Part shown: positions 35,612-45,668 of the stretch, in pieces
How positions within the stretch are numbered: position 1 is the stretch's first letter
Layout of the letters: each line of letters begins with the position of its first letter
Origin: Pseudomonas antarctica
GTDB taxonomy: Bacteria > Pseudomonadota > Gammaproteobacteria > Pseudomonadales > Pseudomonadaceae
Reading direction: 5' to 3'
NCBI RefSeq assembly: GCF_900624995.1
Contig: NZ_UYXQ01000003.1
Coordinates: 124,001 to 188,000 of the forward strand
DNA length: 64,000 bases
Notes under the pieces: model-generated
Told to the model about the DNA's origin: nothing
Database searches by the model: none
Seen by the model: the letters and a program-made list of their open reading frames with translations, nothing else
Program-made: the position numbers and the translations under genes

Positions 35612-36736
35612 TCAGCGAAACGCCTCCCGGCAGTCCTGCCAACCCAGCCCACTTTGCGCCGTTGCCTGCAGCAACATCGGTAATGCGACCCGCGCCTTGT
35701 CTTGGGTGTCGTGAAACACAATCACGCCTTTGCGCCACAGCAGCATCAGTGTCAGCACTCGCTGCGCCGACTCATCAGCCTTGAGTTTGCCGGGCTCGTC
35801 CTGGGAGTCGATGTCCCATAGCGCTACCTGCAAACCTTGCGACTGGAAGAAGCCCTGGCTGTCGGCGCGACGCTGGCCGTAGGGCGGGCGAAACAACGGC
35901 AGGTAGTTTTCCGGCATCAGGTTCTGCGCCAGCGCGGCACTGCGGGTGATCGAGCTTTGCCAGTCGACCCAATGGCTGTGGGAACGGTATTGCCAGCCTT
36001 GGGTGCCCACGCACTGGCCTTGGTACAGCGCCTGCACATCGGCGGCAGAACTGCGCTCCACCCGGGTTTGCAGGCTGCTGCCGAGGGCAAAGAAAGTGGC
36101 GTTCATCTTTTGCTTGCGCAGGTAGTCGGTGAGCCAATCGGTATTGCCACTGACCGGCGCGGGGCCGCCGTCGAACGTCAGCAGGAACAGCCGGTCGTTG
36201 AATTCGTCGCCATTGCGTTCGTGGTCGCCAAAACGCAGCACTTCACTGCTGATTTGCGGGAACAGTGCGGCTTTGCGCAGCAGTTCGTCCAGGTAGCGTT
36301 CGTGGAAGGTATGGCTGGGACCGGCCCAGCCTATATAGAAGGAATTGTCGCTGACCTGGAATTTGCCGGCTTGCTCGCGCAGGTCGTCCATGTTTTCGAC
36401 CAAGTAGCAGAAGGAGGCGTCTTCTTCGCAGCTTTGCTGGGCGAAGGTGTAGTTTTCCAGCAAGCGCTGCCACAGCTGGCGGCGCAGGTCGTCGATGGCC
36501 GCCAGGTTGATGATCTTCAGGCCCAGGCGTTGTTTGAGCGCGGCTTCGTCCTGGGCTTCGCTGGCGATCAAGCTGTGGGCGAACATCAGGATTTCGGCGC
36601 GTGAGGCGACGTCGAACAGCGCGGGGCTGCTGAGTTTTTCCGGCCAGGTGGTGCGGTCCAAGCTGGCTACGTCAACCGGCGCCGCGTTGGCGTTCAGGCA
36701 TAACAGGCAAGCTGATAATAAAAGCGCGATTCGCAC
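35612..36736 (-). CDS. polysaccharide-deacetylase (NodB-like) protein with altered metal motifs
   Basis: This 374-residue exported protein has a signal peptide (MRIALLLSACLLCLNANA). An N-terminal region of unknown fold (about 20-180) is followed by a NodB-like domain. Motif 1 is TFDGGP (residues 187-192), so the usual metal-binding second Asp is Gly190. Motif 2 appears as Q-Y-R-S-H (249-253), with the first metal His replaced by Gln. RPPYG (283-287), WDID and the final HD (342-343) are kept. It may be catalytically impaired or use a different metal geometry. No partner is evident nearby. Confidence 0.82.
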   Translation of the reverse strand: MRIALLLSACLLCLNANAAPVDVASLDRTTWPEKLSSPALFDVASRAEILMFAHSLIASEAQDEAALKQRLGLKIINLAAIDDLRRQLWQRLLENYTFAQQSCEEDASFCYLVENMDDLREQAGKFQVSDNSFYIGWAGPSHTFHERYLDELLRKAALFPQISSEVLRFGDHERNGDEFNDRLFLLTFDGGPAPVSGNTDWLTDYLRKQKMNATFFALGSSLQTRVERSSAADVQALYQGQCVGTQGWQYRSHSHWVDWQSSITRSAALAQNLMPENYLPLFRPPYGQRRADSQGFFQSQGLQVALWDIDSQDEPGKLKADESAQRVLTLMLLWRKGVIVFHDTQDKARVALPMLLQATAQSGLGWQDCREAFR

Positions 36737-36850
36737 CTAAGGGCTCCCTCTCTAGAGTTGTCGGGCACTATAGCTGATCGTCTGCTTGGGGCTATTGGGT
36801 TGGTGGGTATATCTGGTGTTTGGGGTATGGCTGATATTGGGTGGTGTGTG

Positions 36851-36977
36851 TATCCGTTATTTGGGTGATGGCTGATATAGGTTCCGCTCTTACAGCGGGT
36901 CACTTTTGGAAAAGAGCCCAAAAAGTAACCCGCTGTAAGAGCGGAACCATAGGCGGCCGTTACCTAAATAACGGATA
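36851..36977. repeat. short palindromic element related to the 62-kb element
   Basis: The ends are TATCCGTTAT and its exact complement. Inside lie two further complementary blocks, GGTTCCGCTCTTACAGCGGG and its complement, so the 127 bases fold into one long hairpin. The same blocks form the outer ends of the 600-base element at 61876-62475, so this looks like an internally deleted copy. It lies between the deacetylase-like gene and yaaA. Confidence 0.8.
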
Positions 36978-37071
36978 TACCCACAAAAACCACAGCTATC
37001 TATCACCATCATAGGTGGAGTCAAACCGCATGACCCCCTAGAATCCCCCCACGATTACAGGAGCCAACTTC

Positions 37072-37851
37072 ATGCTGATGGTGATTTCCCCCGCCAAAAC
37101 CCTCGACTTCGAGTCCAAGCCGGTAACTCCGCGCTTCACCCAGCCGCAATACCTCGACCACTCCCAGGAGTTGATCGAACAATTGCGTGAACTGAGCCCG
37201 GCGCACATCAGCGAATTGATGCACGTCTCCGACAAGATCGGCGGCCTCAACGCCGCCCGCTTCGGCAGCTGGTCCCCCCCTTTCACACCGGAGAACGCCA
37301 AGCAGGCCCTGCTGGCCTTCAAGGGTGACGTCTACACCGGCCTCAACGCCGAAACCTTCAGCGATGCCGATTTCAGCTACGCACAGGACCACCTGCGCAT
37401 GCTCTCGGGCCTGTACGGCCTGCTGCGCCCGCTGGACCTGATGATGCCGTACCGCCTCGAGATGGGCACCAAACTGCCCAATGCCCGTGGCAAGGACCTC
37501 TACGCCTTCTGGGGCACCCGCATCAGCGAGTGGCTCAACGAAGCCCTCGCCGAGCAAGGCGATGACGTGCTGCTCAACCTGGCGTCCAACGAGTACTTCT
37601 CGGCGGTCAAACGCACGGCGTTGAACGCACGCATCATCAACACCGAGTTCAAGGACCTGAAGAACGGCCAGTACAAGATCATCAGCTTCTACGCAAAAAA
37701 GGCCCGAGGCATGATGAGCCGCTTTGTGATCGAAGAGCGCATCAACGATCCGGCCAAGCTCAAGCAGTTCGATGTGCAAGGTTATCGCTTCAATGCCGAG
37801 CAGTCCAAGCCGGATAACCTGGTGTTCCTGCGCGATCACGCACCAGAGTAA
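37072..37851 (+). CDS. yaaA: peroxide stress protein YaaA
   Basis: This 259-residue YaaA/DUF328 protein starts [17 protein letters not shown], the family's conserved beginning. It also contains [24 protein letters not shown] and [17 protein letters not shown]. In E. coli YaaA lowers free iron and protects against hydrogen peroxide. It is a cytoplasmic single gene followed by a REP-type hairpin with a T tract. Confidence 0.93.
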   Translation: MLMVISPAKTLDFESKPVTPRFTQPQYLDHSQELIEQLRELSPAHISELMHVSDKIGGLNAARFGSWSPPFTPENAKQALLAFKGDVYTGLNAETFSDADFSYAQDHLRMLSGLYGLLRPLDLMMPYRLEMGTKLPNARGKDLYAFWGTRISEWLNEALAEQGDDVLLNLASNEYFSAVKRTALNARIINTEFKDLKNGQYKIISFYAKKARGMMSRFVIEERINDPAKLKQFDVQGYRFNAEQSKPDNLVFLRDHAPE

Positions 37852-37885
37852 GGCCCTGCACTGTCCTCACCAACGCTAAAAACCA

Positions 37886-37919
37886 ATGTGGGAGCTGGCT
37901 TGCCTGCTCCCACATTTTT
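37886..37919 (+). terminator. REP-derived hairpin acting as terminator of yaaA
   Basis: ATGTGGGAGC and GCTCCCACAT form a ten-base-pair stem with a ten-base loop, followed by TTTTT. The arms are REP sequence, so this is a repeat placed or selected as an intrinsic terminator 34 bases after yaaA. Confidence 0.75.
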
Positions 37920-38018
37920 ATCTGTATTCCAAGCCAATGATCGCCATTTATTTGACGTCAAAAAACATCCTGTCGCATTCCTAACGAATCTTTCACTCGA
38001 CATTTCAGAATTTTTTTC

Positions 38019-38053
38019 GTAGTGGCACCACTTTTTTTAAACGGTAGTGGCAC
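38019..38053. promoter_or_regulatory. paired AGTGGCAC repeats upstream of algD
   Basis: GTAGTGGCAC occurs twice, with AGTGGCAC at 38021 and 38046, 25 bases apart. The first copy extends to the dyad AGTGG-CA-CCACT. A related inverted copy, AGTGCCA, follows near 38123. The spacing and symmetry suggest a protein-binding region of unknown identity; I do not see a clear AmrZ or AlgR consensus. Confidence 0.4.
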
Positions 38054-38177
38054 AAAACTATCCCATCGCGCCAACTCCCTATAACTACTGGCCCAAATAG
38101 CAAGTGCTATCACGGTAGTACCAGTGCCATCTTTTCTAATATTTCAAGAAATTTCCGGAAACAGGATGAGTGGACAG

Positions 38178-38204
38178 GAACTTCACTCCAAAGCACTGCT
38201 CATA
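38178..38204 (+). promoter_or_regulatory. candidate AlgU (sigma-22) promoter of the alginate operon
   Basis: GAACTT at 38178-38183 is followed after 16 bases by TCATA. The sigma-22 consensus is GAACTT-N16/17-TCTGA, so the -35 match is perfect and the -10 partial. It would give a leader of nearly 480 bases before algD. Confidence 0.55.
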
Positions 38205-38690
38205 CCACCGGTAACGAAATGCTCTGTTGCTGTAAGAGATGACTTACATGACGGACCAACGGAAGTAGCAAAGTTGTCATATTAACTTTGACTGCGTGGT
38301 CATATTACCAACCGATTAGTTAAGAGCGGCGACAAGGATGCATTGCCACCTACTATAAGGCCAAGGCTCAGCGTGCCCTAATGGGTCAGTGAGACAACCC
38401 AAGGCATTGATATTTAAAGGCTAATTGCCTCTATCAACGCCCTGCGGCACTGGCGCCAGGCTCTTCTGCGACGAAGGCCGGCTGCATTTCAGGGCAAGTT
38501 CCAATAACAAGGTCACGTTTCGCACACCTTGAGTGCACGAGTTAGTCACTCGTTATTTAACATGCCTTTACGCGGCAAGTCGGCGTCTATTCGCCTAACT
38601 TTCGTGGCATCAGTGACGCTTGCAAACATGAACTCCAGCCATCTAATTGGCATGATTAATATCGTCTTCAATGACAATGAGGTAAATGCG

Positions 38691-40007
38691 ATGCGCATCA
38701 GCATATTTGGTCTCGGTTACGTTGGCGCAGTCTGTGCCGGTTGCCTGTCTGCCCGCGGCCACGAAGTGGTCGGCGTAGATATCTCCAAAGAAAAGATTGA
38801 CCTGATCAATGCAGGCAAATCGCCAATCGTTGAGCCGGGTCTGGGTGAACTGTTGAGCCAGGGCATCGAGACGGGTCGACTGCGCGGCACGACCAACTTC
38901 GCCGAAGCCATCCGCGATACCGACCTGTCGATGATCTGCGTCGGCACGCCGAGCAAGAAAAACGGCGACCTGGAACTCAACTACATCGAAGCGGTATGCC
39001 GCGAGATCGGTTTTGTCCTGCGTGAAAAAACCACCCGCCACACCATCGTAGTGCGCAGCACCGTGTTGCCGGGCACCGTCGCCAATGTGGTGATCCCGAT
39101 CCTCGAAGACTGCTCCGGCAAGAAAGCCGGCGTCGACTTCGGCGTTGCGGTCAACCCGGAATTCCTGCGTGAATCCACCGCCATCGCCGACTACGACCTG
39201 CCACCGATGACCGTCATCGGCGAATTCGACAAAGCCTCCGGTGATGTCTTGCAGTCGCTGTACGAAGAACTCGACGCACCGATCATCCGCAAGGACATCG
39301 CCGTTGCCGAAATGATCAAGTACACCTGCAACGTGTGGCACGCCACCAAGGTGACGTTCGCCAACGAGATCGGCAACATCGCCAAGGCCGTCGGCGTCGA
39401 TGGTCGCGAAGTGATGGAAGTAGTGTGCCAGGACAAGACCCTCAACCTGTCCCAGTACTACATGCGCCCAGGCTTCGCGTTCGGCGGCTCGTGCCTGCCA
39501 AAAGACGTGCGTGCCCTGACCTACCGCGCCAGCTCCCTGGACGTGGAAGCGCCGCTGCTCAACTCGCTGATGCGCAGCAACGAGTCCCAGGTGCAGAACG
39601 CCTTCGACATCGTGGAAAGCCATGACAAGCGCAAAGTCGCCCTGCTGGGCCTGAGCTTCAAGGCCGGTACCGATGACCTGCGTGAAAGCCCGTTGGTAGA
39701 GCTGGCAGAAATGCTGATCGGCAAGGGTTACGACCTGAGCATCTACGACAGCAACGTCGAATACGCCCGTGTTCACGGCGCCAACAAAGACTACATCGAG
39801 GGCAAGATCCCGCATGTGTCGTCGCTGCTCAACTCGGACTTCGATGACGTGATCAACAACTCCGATGTGATCATCCTCGGCAACCGTGATGAGAAATTCC
39901 GTGCCCTGGCGCATAACGCCCCGCACGGCAAGCAAGTGGTCGACCTGGTGGGCTTCATGTCCAAGGCCACCAGTGTGACCGGCCGTACCGAAGGCATTTG
40001 CTGGTAA
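38691..40007 (+). CDS. algD: GDP-mannose 6-dehydrogenase
   Basis: This 438-residue enzyme makes GDP-mannuronate, the committed step of alginate synthesis. The N-terminal Rossmann motif is [18 protein letters not shown]. The catalytic Cys lies in [18 protein letters not shown], and the C-terminal domain has [20 protein letters not shown]. The start ATG 38691 has GAGGT upstream and matches the family N terminus. An in-frame upstream extension to 38529 is open but not conserved-looking. It is the first gene of the operon. Confidence 0.97.
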   Translation: MRISIFGLGYVGAVCAGCLSARGHEVVGVDISKEKIDLINAGKSPIVEPGLGELLSQGIETGRLRGTTNFAEAIRDTDLSMICVGTPSKKNGDLELNYIEAVCREIGFVLREKTTRHTIVVRSTVLPGTVANVVIPILEDCSGKKAGVDFGVAVNPEFLRESTAIADYDLPPMTVIGEFDKASGDVLQSLYEELDAPIIRKDIAVAEMIKYTCNVWHATKVTFANEIGNIAKAVGVDGREVMEVVCQDKTLNLSQYYMRPGFAFGGSCLPKDVRALTYRASSLDVEAPLLNSLMRSNESQVQNAFDIVESHDKRKVALLGLSFKAGTDDLRESPLVELAEMLIGKGYDLSIYDSNVEYARVHGANKDYIEGKIPHVSSLLNSDFDDVINNSDVIILGNRDEKFRALAHNAPHGKQVVDLVGFMSKATSVTGRTEGICW

Positions 40008-40090
40008 CAGCAACGGCAAGTTCCAGGCTGCAGGCGTACCCATCCCCAGCGCATGCAGCCTGGAGCCTTCTTCACCTTCGGATGACGCTT

Positions 40091-41572
40091 ATGTCCAAGT
40101 TAAAACACGTACTCCTCCAATCCGCCGGCTGGCTGTTCTTTCTGAGCCTGCTGATGGGACTCGCCCTGCTGTTACCGGCGAGTACGTTCGACTCCGAGTC
40201 GAAAAACTTTATTTTCCTGATTGGCGCCGTCGGCATCTGGCGCTACTCAATGGGTGCTACGCATTTCTTTCGCGGCATGCTGTTCCTGTACGTGGTCTAC
40301 CCGCACCTGCGCCGTAAAGTACGCAAGCTGGGCACGTCGGCGGACCCCTCCCATGTGTTCCTGATGGTCACCAGTTTTCGTATCGATGCGCTGACCACCG
40401 CGCAGGTCTACAGCTCCGTGATCCGCGAGGCCATCGAATGCGGCTTCCCCACCACCGTGGTCTGCTCGCTGGTGGAAATGTCCGATGAGCTGCTGGTCAA
40501 GAGCCTTTGGGAGAAGATGAACCCTCCAGAGCACGTGAAGCTCGACTTCGTGCGCATCGCCGGCACCGGCAAACGCGACGGCCTGGCTTTTGGTTTCCGC
40601 GCCATCTCCCGCCACCTGCCGGATGACCGTGCCGTGGTTGCGGTGATCGATGGCGACACCGTGCTCGCCGAAGGCGTGGTGCGCAAAACCGTGCCGTGGT
40701 TCCAGCTGTTCGGCAATGTCGGCGGCCTGACCACCAACGAGTTCTGCGAAGTGCGCGGCGGCTACATCATGAGCGAATGGCACAAGCTGCGCTTCGCCCA
40801 GCGTCACATCAACATGTGCTCCATGGCCCTGTCCAAGCGCGTGCTGACCATGACCGGGCGCATGTCGGTATTCCGTGCCAGCGTGGTCACCGACCCGGGC
40901 TTTATCGCCGACGTGGAAAGCGACTCGCTGCAACACTGGCGCCTGGGCCGCTTCAAGTTCCTCACCGGCGACGACAAATCCAGCTGGTTCAGCCTGATGC
41001 GCTTGGGCTACGACACCTTCTACGTGCCGGACGCCGCGATCAACACCGTGGAACACCCGCCGGAAAAGAGCTTTATCAAGGCCAGCCGCAAGCTGATGTT
41101 CCGCTGGTACGGCAACAACCTGCGCCAGAACTCACGCGCCCTGGGCCTGGGTGTGCGCCGGCTCGGCCTGTTCACCAGCGTGGTGCTGTTCGATCAGCGC
41201 GTGTCGATGTGGACCTCCCTGCTCGGCCTGACCGTGGCCTTCATCGCCACCTTCAAATACGGCGGCGCATTCATCCTCGCGTACCTGCTGTGGATCGGCA
41301 TCACGCGCCTGATCCTGACCCTGTTGCTGTCGTGCTCCGGCCACAAGATCGGACCGGCTTACCCGGTGATTCTCTATTACAACCAGATCATGGGCGCGCT
41401 GGTGAAGATCTACGTGTTCTTCCGCCTTGATCAACAGTCCTGGACCCGCCAGGACACCAAACTGACCCGCGATTTGGCCAGCTTTCAACGTTGGTTCAAC
41501 ACCTGGTCGTCTCGGACCATGACCTTCTCCGCCGGCAGCATTTTCGTCGCCGTGTTGCTGATGATGGTCTGA
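40091..41572 (+). CDS. alg8: mannuronan synthase, glycosyltransferase Alg8
   Basis: This 493-residue inner-membrane GT2 polymerase makes polymannuronate from GDP-mannuronate. N-terminal membrane segments ([16 protein letters not shown]) precede a cytoplasmic GT-A domain with the acidic motif AVIDGDTV, a second Asp in DVESDSLQ and the [10 protein letters not shown] acceptor motif. C-terminal membrane helices follow. I chose ATG 40091 (MSKLKHVLL) by family resemblance; ATG 40082 is three codons longer. It depends on Alg44 with c-di-GMP. Confidence 0.95.
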   Translation: MSKLKHVLLQSAGWLFFLSLLMGLALLLPASTFDSESKNFIFLIGAVGIWRYSMGATHFFRGMLFLYVVYPHLRRKVRKLGTSADPSHVFLMVTSFRIDALTTAQVYSSVIREAIECGFPTTVVCSLVEMSDELLVKSLWEKMNPPEHVKLDFVRIAGTGKRDGLAFGFRAISRHLPDDRAVVAVIDGDTVLAEGVVRKTVPWFQLFGNVGGLTTNEFCEVRGGYIMSEWHKLRFAQRHINMCSMALSKRVLTMTGRMSVFRASVVTDPGFIADVESDSLQHWRLGRFKFLTGDDKSSWFSLMRLGYDTFYVPDAAINTVEHPPEKSFIKASRKLMFRWYGNNLRQNSRALGLGVRRLGLFTSVVLFDQRVSMWTSLLGLTVAFIATFKYGGAFILAYLLWIGITRLILTLLLSCSGHKIGPAYPVILYYNQIMGALVKIYVFFRLDQQSWTRQDTKLTRDLASFQRWFNTWSSRTMTFSAGSIFVAVLLMMV

Positions 41573-41609
41573 CCCTGCCAAGCCTGAATTAACTCTAGGA
41601 AATGCCCTG

Positions 41610-42776
41610 ATGAACAGCCAAGTAAACGCCAACGTTGTCCACGAATCCGAAGCCCAGCGCCAACATGCCCGGGTCAAAATCCCGGCCAAGCTGCGCTTCT
41701 TCAACACCGACCGCAGCCAGACCGAAGCACGCGTGATCGACTTGTCCGCCGGCGGCCTGGCGTTCACCGCCACCCAGCCGTTGACCGTCGGCGAAGTGCA
41801 TAAAGGCCGCCTGCAATTTGTGATCGATAACCTCGGCCTGGCGATGGATGTAGAGCTGCAGATTCGCTCCTACGACCGCCAGACCGGTCGCACCGGTTGC
41901 CAGTTCCAGAACCTCGACGCCCAGGATATTTCCACCCTGCGCCACTTGATCACCTCGCACTTGTCCGGCGACATCGTGACCATGGGCGACGTGCTGGCGA
42001 CCCTGCAACGTGACAACTTCACCAAGGCACGTAAGGTCAAGGACGGCGGCAGCGGCATGACCGCGTTCGGTCGCCTGCGCGCCGTAACCTTTAGCCTGGC
42101 GATCTTCCTGGTCGGCCTGGCCGCCTTCGGTTTCATCTTCAAATCCGTGTACGGCATGTACTTCGTCAGCCATGCCCAGGCAGGCCTGGTCAGCGTGCCC
42201 GGCATGAACGTGACCATGCCGCGCGACGGCACCGTACAAAGCCTGCTCAAAGGTGACGCGGTTGCAGCCAAAGGCGCGCCACTGGCGACCTTCAGCACCA
42301 GCATGCTCGATGTGCTCAAGGGCCATCTGGACGAAGACCAACTGCAACCGGCCAAGGTTGAAGAGCTGTTCGGCAAACAAATGACCGGCACCCTGACCTC
42401 CCCATGCGATTGCATCGTCGCCCAGCAACTGGTCGCCGACGGCCAGTACGCCAGCAAGGGCGATGTGATTTTCCAACTGGTGCCACGCGGCAGCCTGGCC
42501 AACGTGGAAGCACGCTTCACCTACCGCCAGTTCGCCGACGTTCGCCCAGGTACGCAGGTGAACTTCCAGGTCGCCGACGAAGAACAGATCCGCACCGGCA
42601 CCATCGTCAGCAGCACCAGCCTGAACGGCGCCGACCTGGCCTCCGACATTCGCGTGCAAATCAAGCCGGATGCACCGCTGGACAGCACCTACGCCGGCCG
42701 CCCGGTAGACGTGACCAGCGACCGTGGCCCGTCCCTGAACTGGCTGATCGATAAAGCCACGGCTGCAGGTCTTTAA
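41610..42776 (+). CDS. alg44: alginate co-polymerase and c-di-GMP receptor Alg44
   Basis: This 388-residue protein has an N-terminal cytoplasmic PilZ domain. Arg17 and Arg21 (QRQHAR) and Asp44-x-Ser46 (VIDLSAGG) are the c-di-GMP-binding residues, so it should activate Alg8. One transmembrane helix near 165 (LAIFLVGLAAFGFIF) is followed by a periplasmic HlyD-like domain (VSVPGMNVTMPRDGTVQSLL) that may bridge to AlgK/AlgX. It stops two bases before algK. Confidence 0.96.
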   Translation: MNSQVNANVVHESEAQRQHARVKIPAKLRFFNTDRSQTEARVIDLSAGGLAFTATQPLTVGEVHKGRLQFVIDNLGLAMDVELQIRSYDRQTGRTGCQFQNLDAQDISTLRHLITSHLSGDIVTMGDVLATLQRDNFTKARKVKDGGSGMTAFGRLRAVTFSLAIFLVGLAAFGFIFKSVYGMYFVSHAQAGLVSVPGMNVTMPRDGTVQSLLKGDAVAAKGAPLATFSTSMLDVLKGHLDEDQLQPAKVEELFGKQMTGTLTSPCDCIVAQQLVADGQYASKGDVIFQLVPRGSLANVEARFTYRQFADVRPGTQVNFQVADEEQIRTGTIVSSTSLNGADLASDIRVQIKPDAPLDSTYAGRPVDVTSDRGPSLNWLIDKATAAGL

Positions 42777-42778
42777 TC

Positions 42779-44170
42779 ATGAGCGCCCTTCGAACCCTGC
42801 CGGTGCCCCTGGCGCTGGCCATCGCCCTCGCCGGTTGCGCCGGCCTGCCCGACCAACGCCTGGCCAATGAAGCGCTCAAGCGTGGCGACACCGTCACCGC
42901 GCAGCAGAATTACCAGCAACTGGCAGACCTGGGCTACAGCGAGGCCCAGGTGGGCCTGGCCGACATCCAGGTAGGCACCCGCGATCCGGCGCAAATCAAA
43001 CAGGCCGAAGCCACCTACCGTGCAGCGGCGGATACCTCACCGCGCGCCCAGGCCCGCCTGGGTCGTCTGTTGGTGGCCAAGCCCGGCGCCACCGAAGCCG
43101 AGCAACACGAGGCCGAAGGCCTGCTGAAAAAAGCCTTTGCCAATGGCGAAGGCAACACCCTGATCCCGCTGGCCATGCTCTACCTGCAATACCCGCACAG
43201 CTTTCCCAACGTGAACGCCCAGCAGCAGATCAGCCAGTGGCAAGCGGCCGGTTATCCGCAAGCAGGTCTGGCCCAGGTGCTGCTGTACCGCACCCAAGAC
43301 ACCTACGACCAGCACTTGGATGATGTGGAGCGCATCTGCAAGGCCGCGCTGAACACCACCGACATCTGCTACGTCGAGCTGGCCACGGTCTACCAGAAAA
43401 AAGCCGCGCCGGAAAAACAGGCCCAACTGCTCAAGCAGATGGAAGCAGGCGTAAGCCGTGGCACCGTCACCGCCCAGCGTGTTGATAGCGTTGCGCGTGT
43501 GTTGGGCGATGCGACCCTCGGTAAAACCGACGAGAAAACCGCGCAAGCGCTGCTGGAAAAAATCGCCCCCGGTTACCCCGCGTCCTGGGTCAGCCTGGCG
43601 CAACTGCTCTACGACTTCCCCGAACTGGGTGACGTCGACCAGATGATGAAGTACCTGGACAACGGCCGCGCCGCCGACCAGCCGCGCGCCGAGCTGTTGC
43701 TGGGCAAGCTCTACTACGAAGGCAAGTGGGTGCCGGCGGACGCCCAGGCGGCCGAAGCGCATTTCGAAAAAGCCGTGGGCAAGGAAGTGGCTGCCGATTA
43801 CTACCTCGGCCAGATCTACCGTCGCGGCTACCTGGGTAAGGTCTACTCGCAAAAAGCCCTCGACCACTTGCTGACCGCTGCGCGCAACGGCCAGAACAGC
43901 GCCGACTTCGCTATCGCGCAATTGTTTTCCCAAGGCAAGGGCACCCAGCCCAACCCATTAAACGCCTATGTCTTCAGCCAGTTGGCTAAAGCCCAGGACA
44001 CGCCAGAGGCCAATGACTTGGCCACGCAGCTCGAAGCCCCGCTCACCCCAGAGCAACGCGCCGAAGGTCAACGCCTGGTGCAACAGGAGCTGGCGACACG
44101 CGGCACCCTGGCCCAGAGCACGCTGCAACTGCACGCCCTGCAAGAAGAAGACGGCGAGGAATCCCTATGA
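42779..44170 (+). CDS. algK: alginate secretion lipoprotein AlgK
   Basis: This 463-residue outer-membrane lipoprotein has a signal peptide ending in lipobox LAGC (Cys20). The mature part is a Sel1/TPR-like helical-repeat scaffold (for example [20 protein letters not shown] and [17 protein letters not shown]). It localises AlgE and protects alginate in the periplasm. The stop overlaps the algE start (ATGA). Confidence 0.95.
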   Translation: MSALRTLPVPLALAIALAGCAGLPDQRLANEALKRGDTVTAQQNYQQLADLGYSEAQVGLADIQVGTRDPAQIKQAEATYRAAADTSPRAQARLGRLLVAKPGATEAEQHEAEGLLKKAFANGEGNTLIPLAMLYLQYPHSFPNVNAQQQISQWQAAGYPQAGLAQVLLYRTQDTYDQHLDDVERICKAALNTTDICYVELATVYQKKAAPEKQAQLLKQMEAGVSRGTVTAQRVDSVARVLGDATLGKTDEKTAQALLEKIAPGYPASWVSLAQLLYDFPELGDVDQMMKYLDNGRAADQPRAELLLGKLYYEGKWVPADAQAAEAHFEKAVGKEVAADYYLGQIYRRGYLGKVYSQKALDHLLTAARNGQNSADFAIAQLFSQGKGTQPNPLNAYVFSQLAKAQDTPEANDLATQLEAPLTPEQRAEGQRLVQQELATRGTLAQSTLQLHALQEEDGEESL

Positions 44171-45654
44171 AGCTCAACCCATTCGTCAAGGCCGGCATCG
44201 GCCTAACCTTCGCCCTGCTGTGGTCGTGCCCGACCCTGGCCGCATTGACCGAAGCCAAGAACTTCGGCCTGGAAGTCAAAGCCACGGCGCAGTCCGAAGA
44301 TGACCGCGACCTCGGCACGCAAAAAGGCGGCGACGTCAACGGCATCGGCCTCGACCTGCGCCCGTGGGTGTACGGCGAAAGCGGCGCGTGGAGCGCCTAC
44401 GCCATGGGCCAGGCGGTCGTGTCGAGCGACATCATCGAGACCGACCCTCTGCAACAATCGGCCGATGACGAAAATCAGCAAACCACCAACAACGACCGCA
44501 AGTCCAAGAAAAACTACCTGGCCATGCGTGAGTTCTGGGTCGGCTACAGCGGTTTCACACCTTACCCGGGCGAGCTGCTCAAGCTGGGTCGCCAACGCCT
44601 GCGCAATGACGACGGCCAATGGCGCGACACCAATATCGAAGCGCTGAACTGGACCTTCGACACCACCCTGCTCAAGGCCAATGTCGGCGTTGCCGAACGC
44701 TTCAGCGAATACCGCACCGACCTCAAGGAGCTGTCGCCCAAGGACAAGGACCGCCAGCACCTCTACGCCGACGCCGCCTACCAGTGGACGCCCGGCCAGT
44801 GGATCGGCCTGCGCGCCCACCACACCCATGACGACGGCAAGCTCGACTACCCGGAACCGGGCGTGGCCACCGACTCGTTGGACAAACGCGAAAACGGCGA
44901 CCTGACCTGGCTCGGTATCGAAGCCAACAGCGACGCCTACAACTGGCGCAACACCAACACGGTCAATTACTGGGCCAGCGTCACCGGCATGAGAGGCGAC
45001 CGCGATTCGGTCAATGCCTTGAACGCCGACGGCACCCGTCCGACAGAGGCCAAGCGCAGCGATGACGTCAGTGGCTGGGCTACCGACCTGGGTATCCGCT
45101 TGCGTCTGGACCCTCAATGGCAAGTGGGTGCGGCCTACGCCCGCGCCAGTGCCGAATACGAGCAGAACGGCCTGCAGAGCAACCGTTCGAACTTCACCGG
45201 CACCCAGTCCCGCGTGCACCGCTTCGGCGAGGCGTTTCGCGGCGAGATGAACAACATGCAGTCCATGAGCCTGTTCGGTTCCTGGCAACTGCGCGAGGAC
45301 TACGACGCCAGCCTGGTCTATCACAAGTTCTGGCGCGTCGACGGCAACAAGCCGGTGGGCAGCAACGGCATTGATGCCGTGCAGAACAACACTGATGACG
45401 TGACCGGCGCGATCCTGTCCAGCACTTCCCTGCCGCTTGAAGACGGCAAGAAAGACCTGGGCCAGGAGATGGACCTGGTGGTCACCAAGTACTTCAAGAA
45501 AGGCCTGCTGCCGGCCGCGCTCAGCCAGTCGATCGACGAACCGTCGGCCCTGGTGCGCTTGCGTGCCGGTGTATTCAAGCCGGGTGACGCCTATGGCAGC
45601 GGAGTCGATTCGTACATGCACCGCGCCTTTGTCGACGTGATCTGGAAATTCTGA
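44167..45654 (+). CDS. algE: alginate outer-membrane porin AlgE
   Basis: This 495-residue outer-membrane beta-barrel exports alginate. A signal peptide ending PTLA precedes beta-strands rich in Asp/Arg and aromatic residues ([34 protein letters not shown]). The C terminus ends VDVIWKF with a terminal Phe for barrel assembly. The length fits the 18-stranded P. aeruginosa protein. GAGGAA precedes the start inside algK. Confidence 0.96.
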   Translation: MKLNPFVKAGIGLTFALLWSCPTLAALTEAKNFGLEVKATAQSEDDRDLGTQKGGDVNGIGLDLRPWVYGESGAWSAYAMGQAVVSSDIIETDPLQQSADDENQQTTNNDRKSKKNYLAMREFWVGYSGFTPYPGELLKLGRQRLRNDDGQWRDTNIEALNWTFDTTLLKANVGVAERFSEYRTDLKELSPKDKDRQHLYADAAYQWTPGQWIGLRAHHTHDDGKLDYPEPGVATDSLDKRENGDLTWLGIEANSDAYNWRNTNTVNYWASVTGMRGDRDSVNALNADGTRPTEAKRSDDVSGWATDLGIRLRLDPQWQVGAAYARASAEYEQNGLQSNRSNFTGTQSRVHRFGEAFRGEMNNMQSMSLFGSWQLREDYDASLVYHKFWRVDGNKPVGSNGIDAVQNNTDDVTGAILSSTSLPLEDGKKDLGQEMDLVVTKYFKKGLLPAALSQSIDEPSALVRLRAGVFKPGDAYGSGVDSYMHRAFVDVIWKF

Positions 45655-45668
45655 TGGGAGCCTGCGCG

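Larger units (their letters stand above)
37920..38690 (+). promoter_or_regulatory. long algD upstream regulatory region
   Basis: Some 770 bases without a supported gene precede algD. It is markedly AT-richer than the flanking genes up to about 38350, as in other Pseudomonas algD control regions that bind AlgR, AmrZ and IHF. The AGTGGCAC repeats and a candidate AlgU/AlgT promoter are listed separately. From 38529 a frame in phase with algD is open for 54 codons, but the conserved AlgD start is at 38691. Confidence 0.6.

Noticed and set aside
38020..38060. Sigma-54 promoter suggested by TGGCAC in the algD upstream region
   Set aside because: Neither TGGCAC copy is followed by a TTGC at the required five-base distance.
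38643..40043. A 466-codon minus-strand frame opposite algD
   Set aside because: Antisense shadow of a strongly conserved gene.
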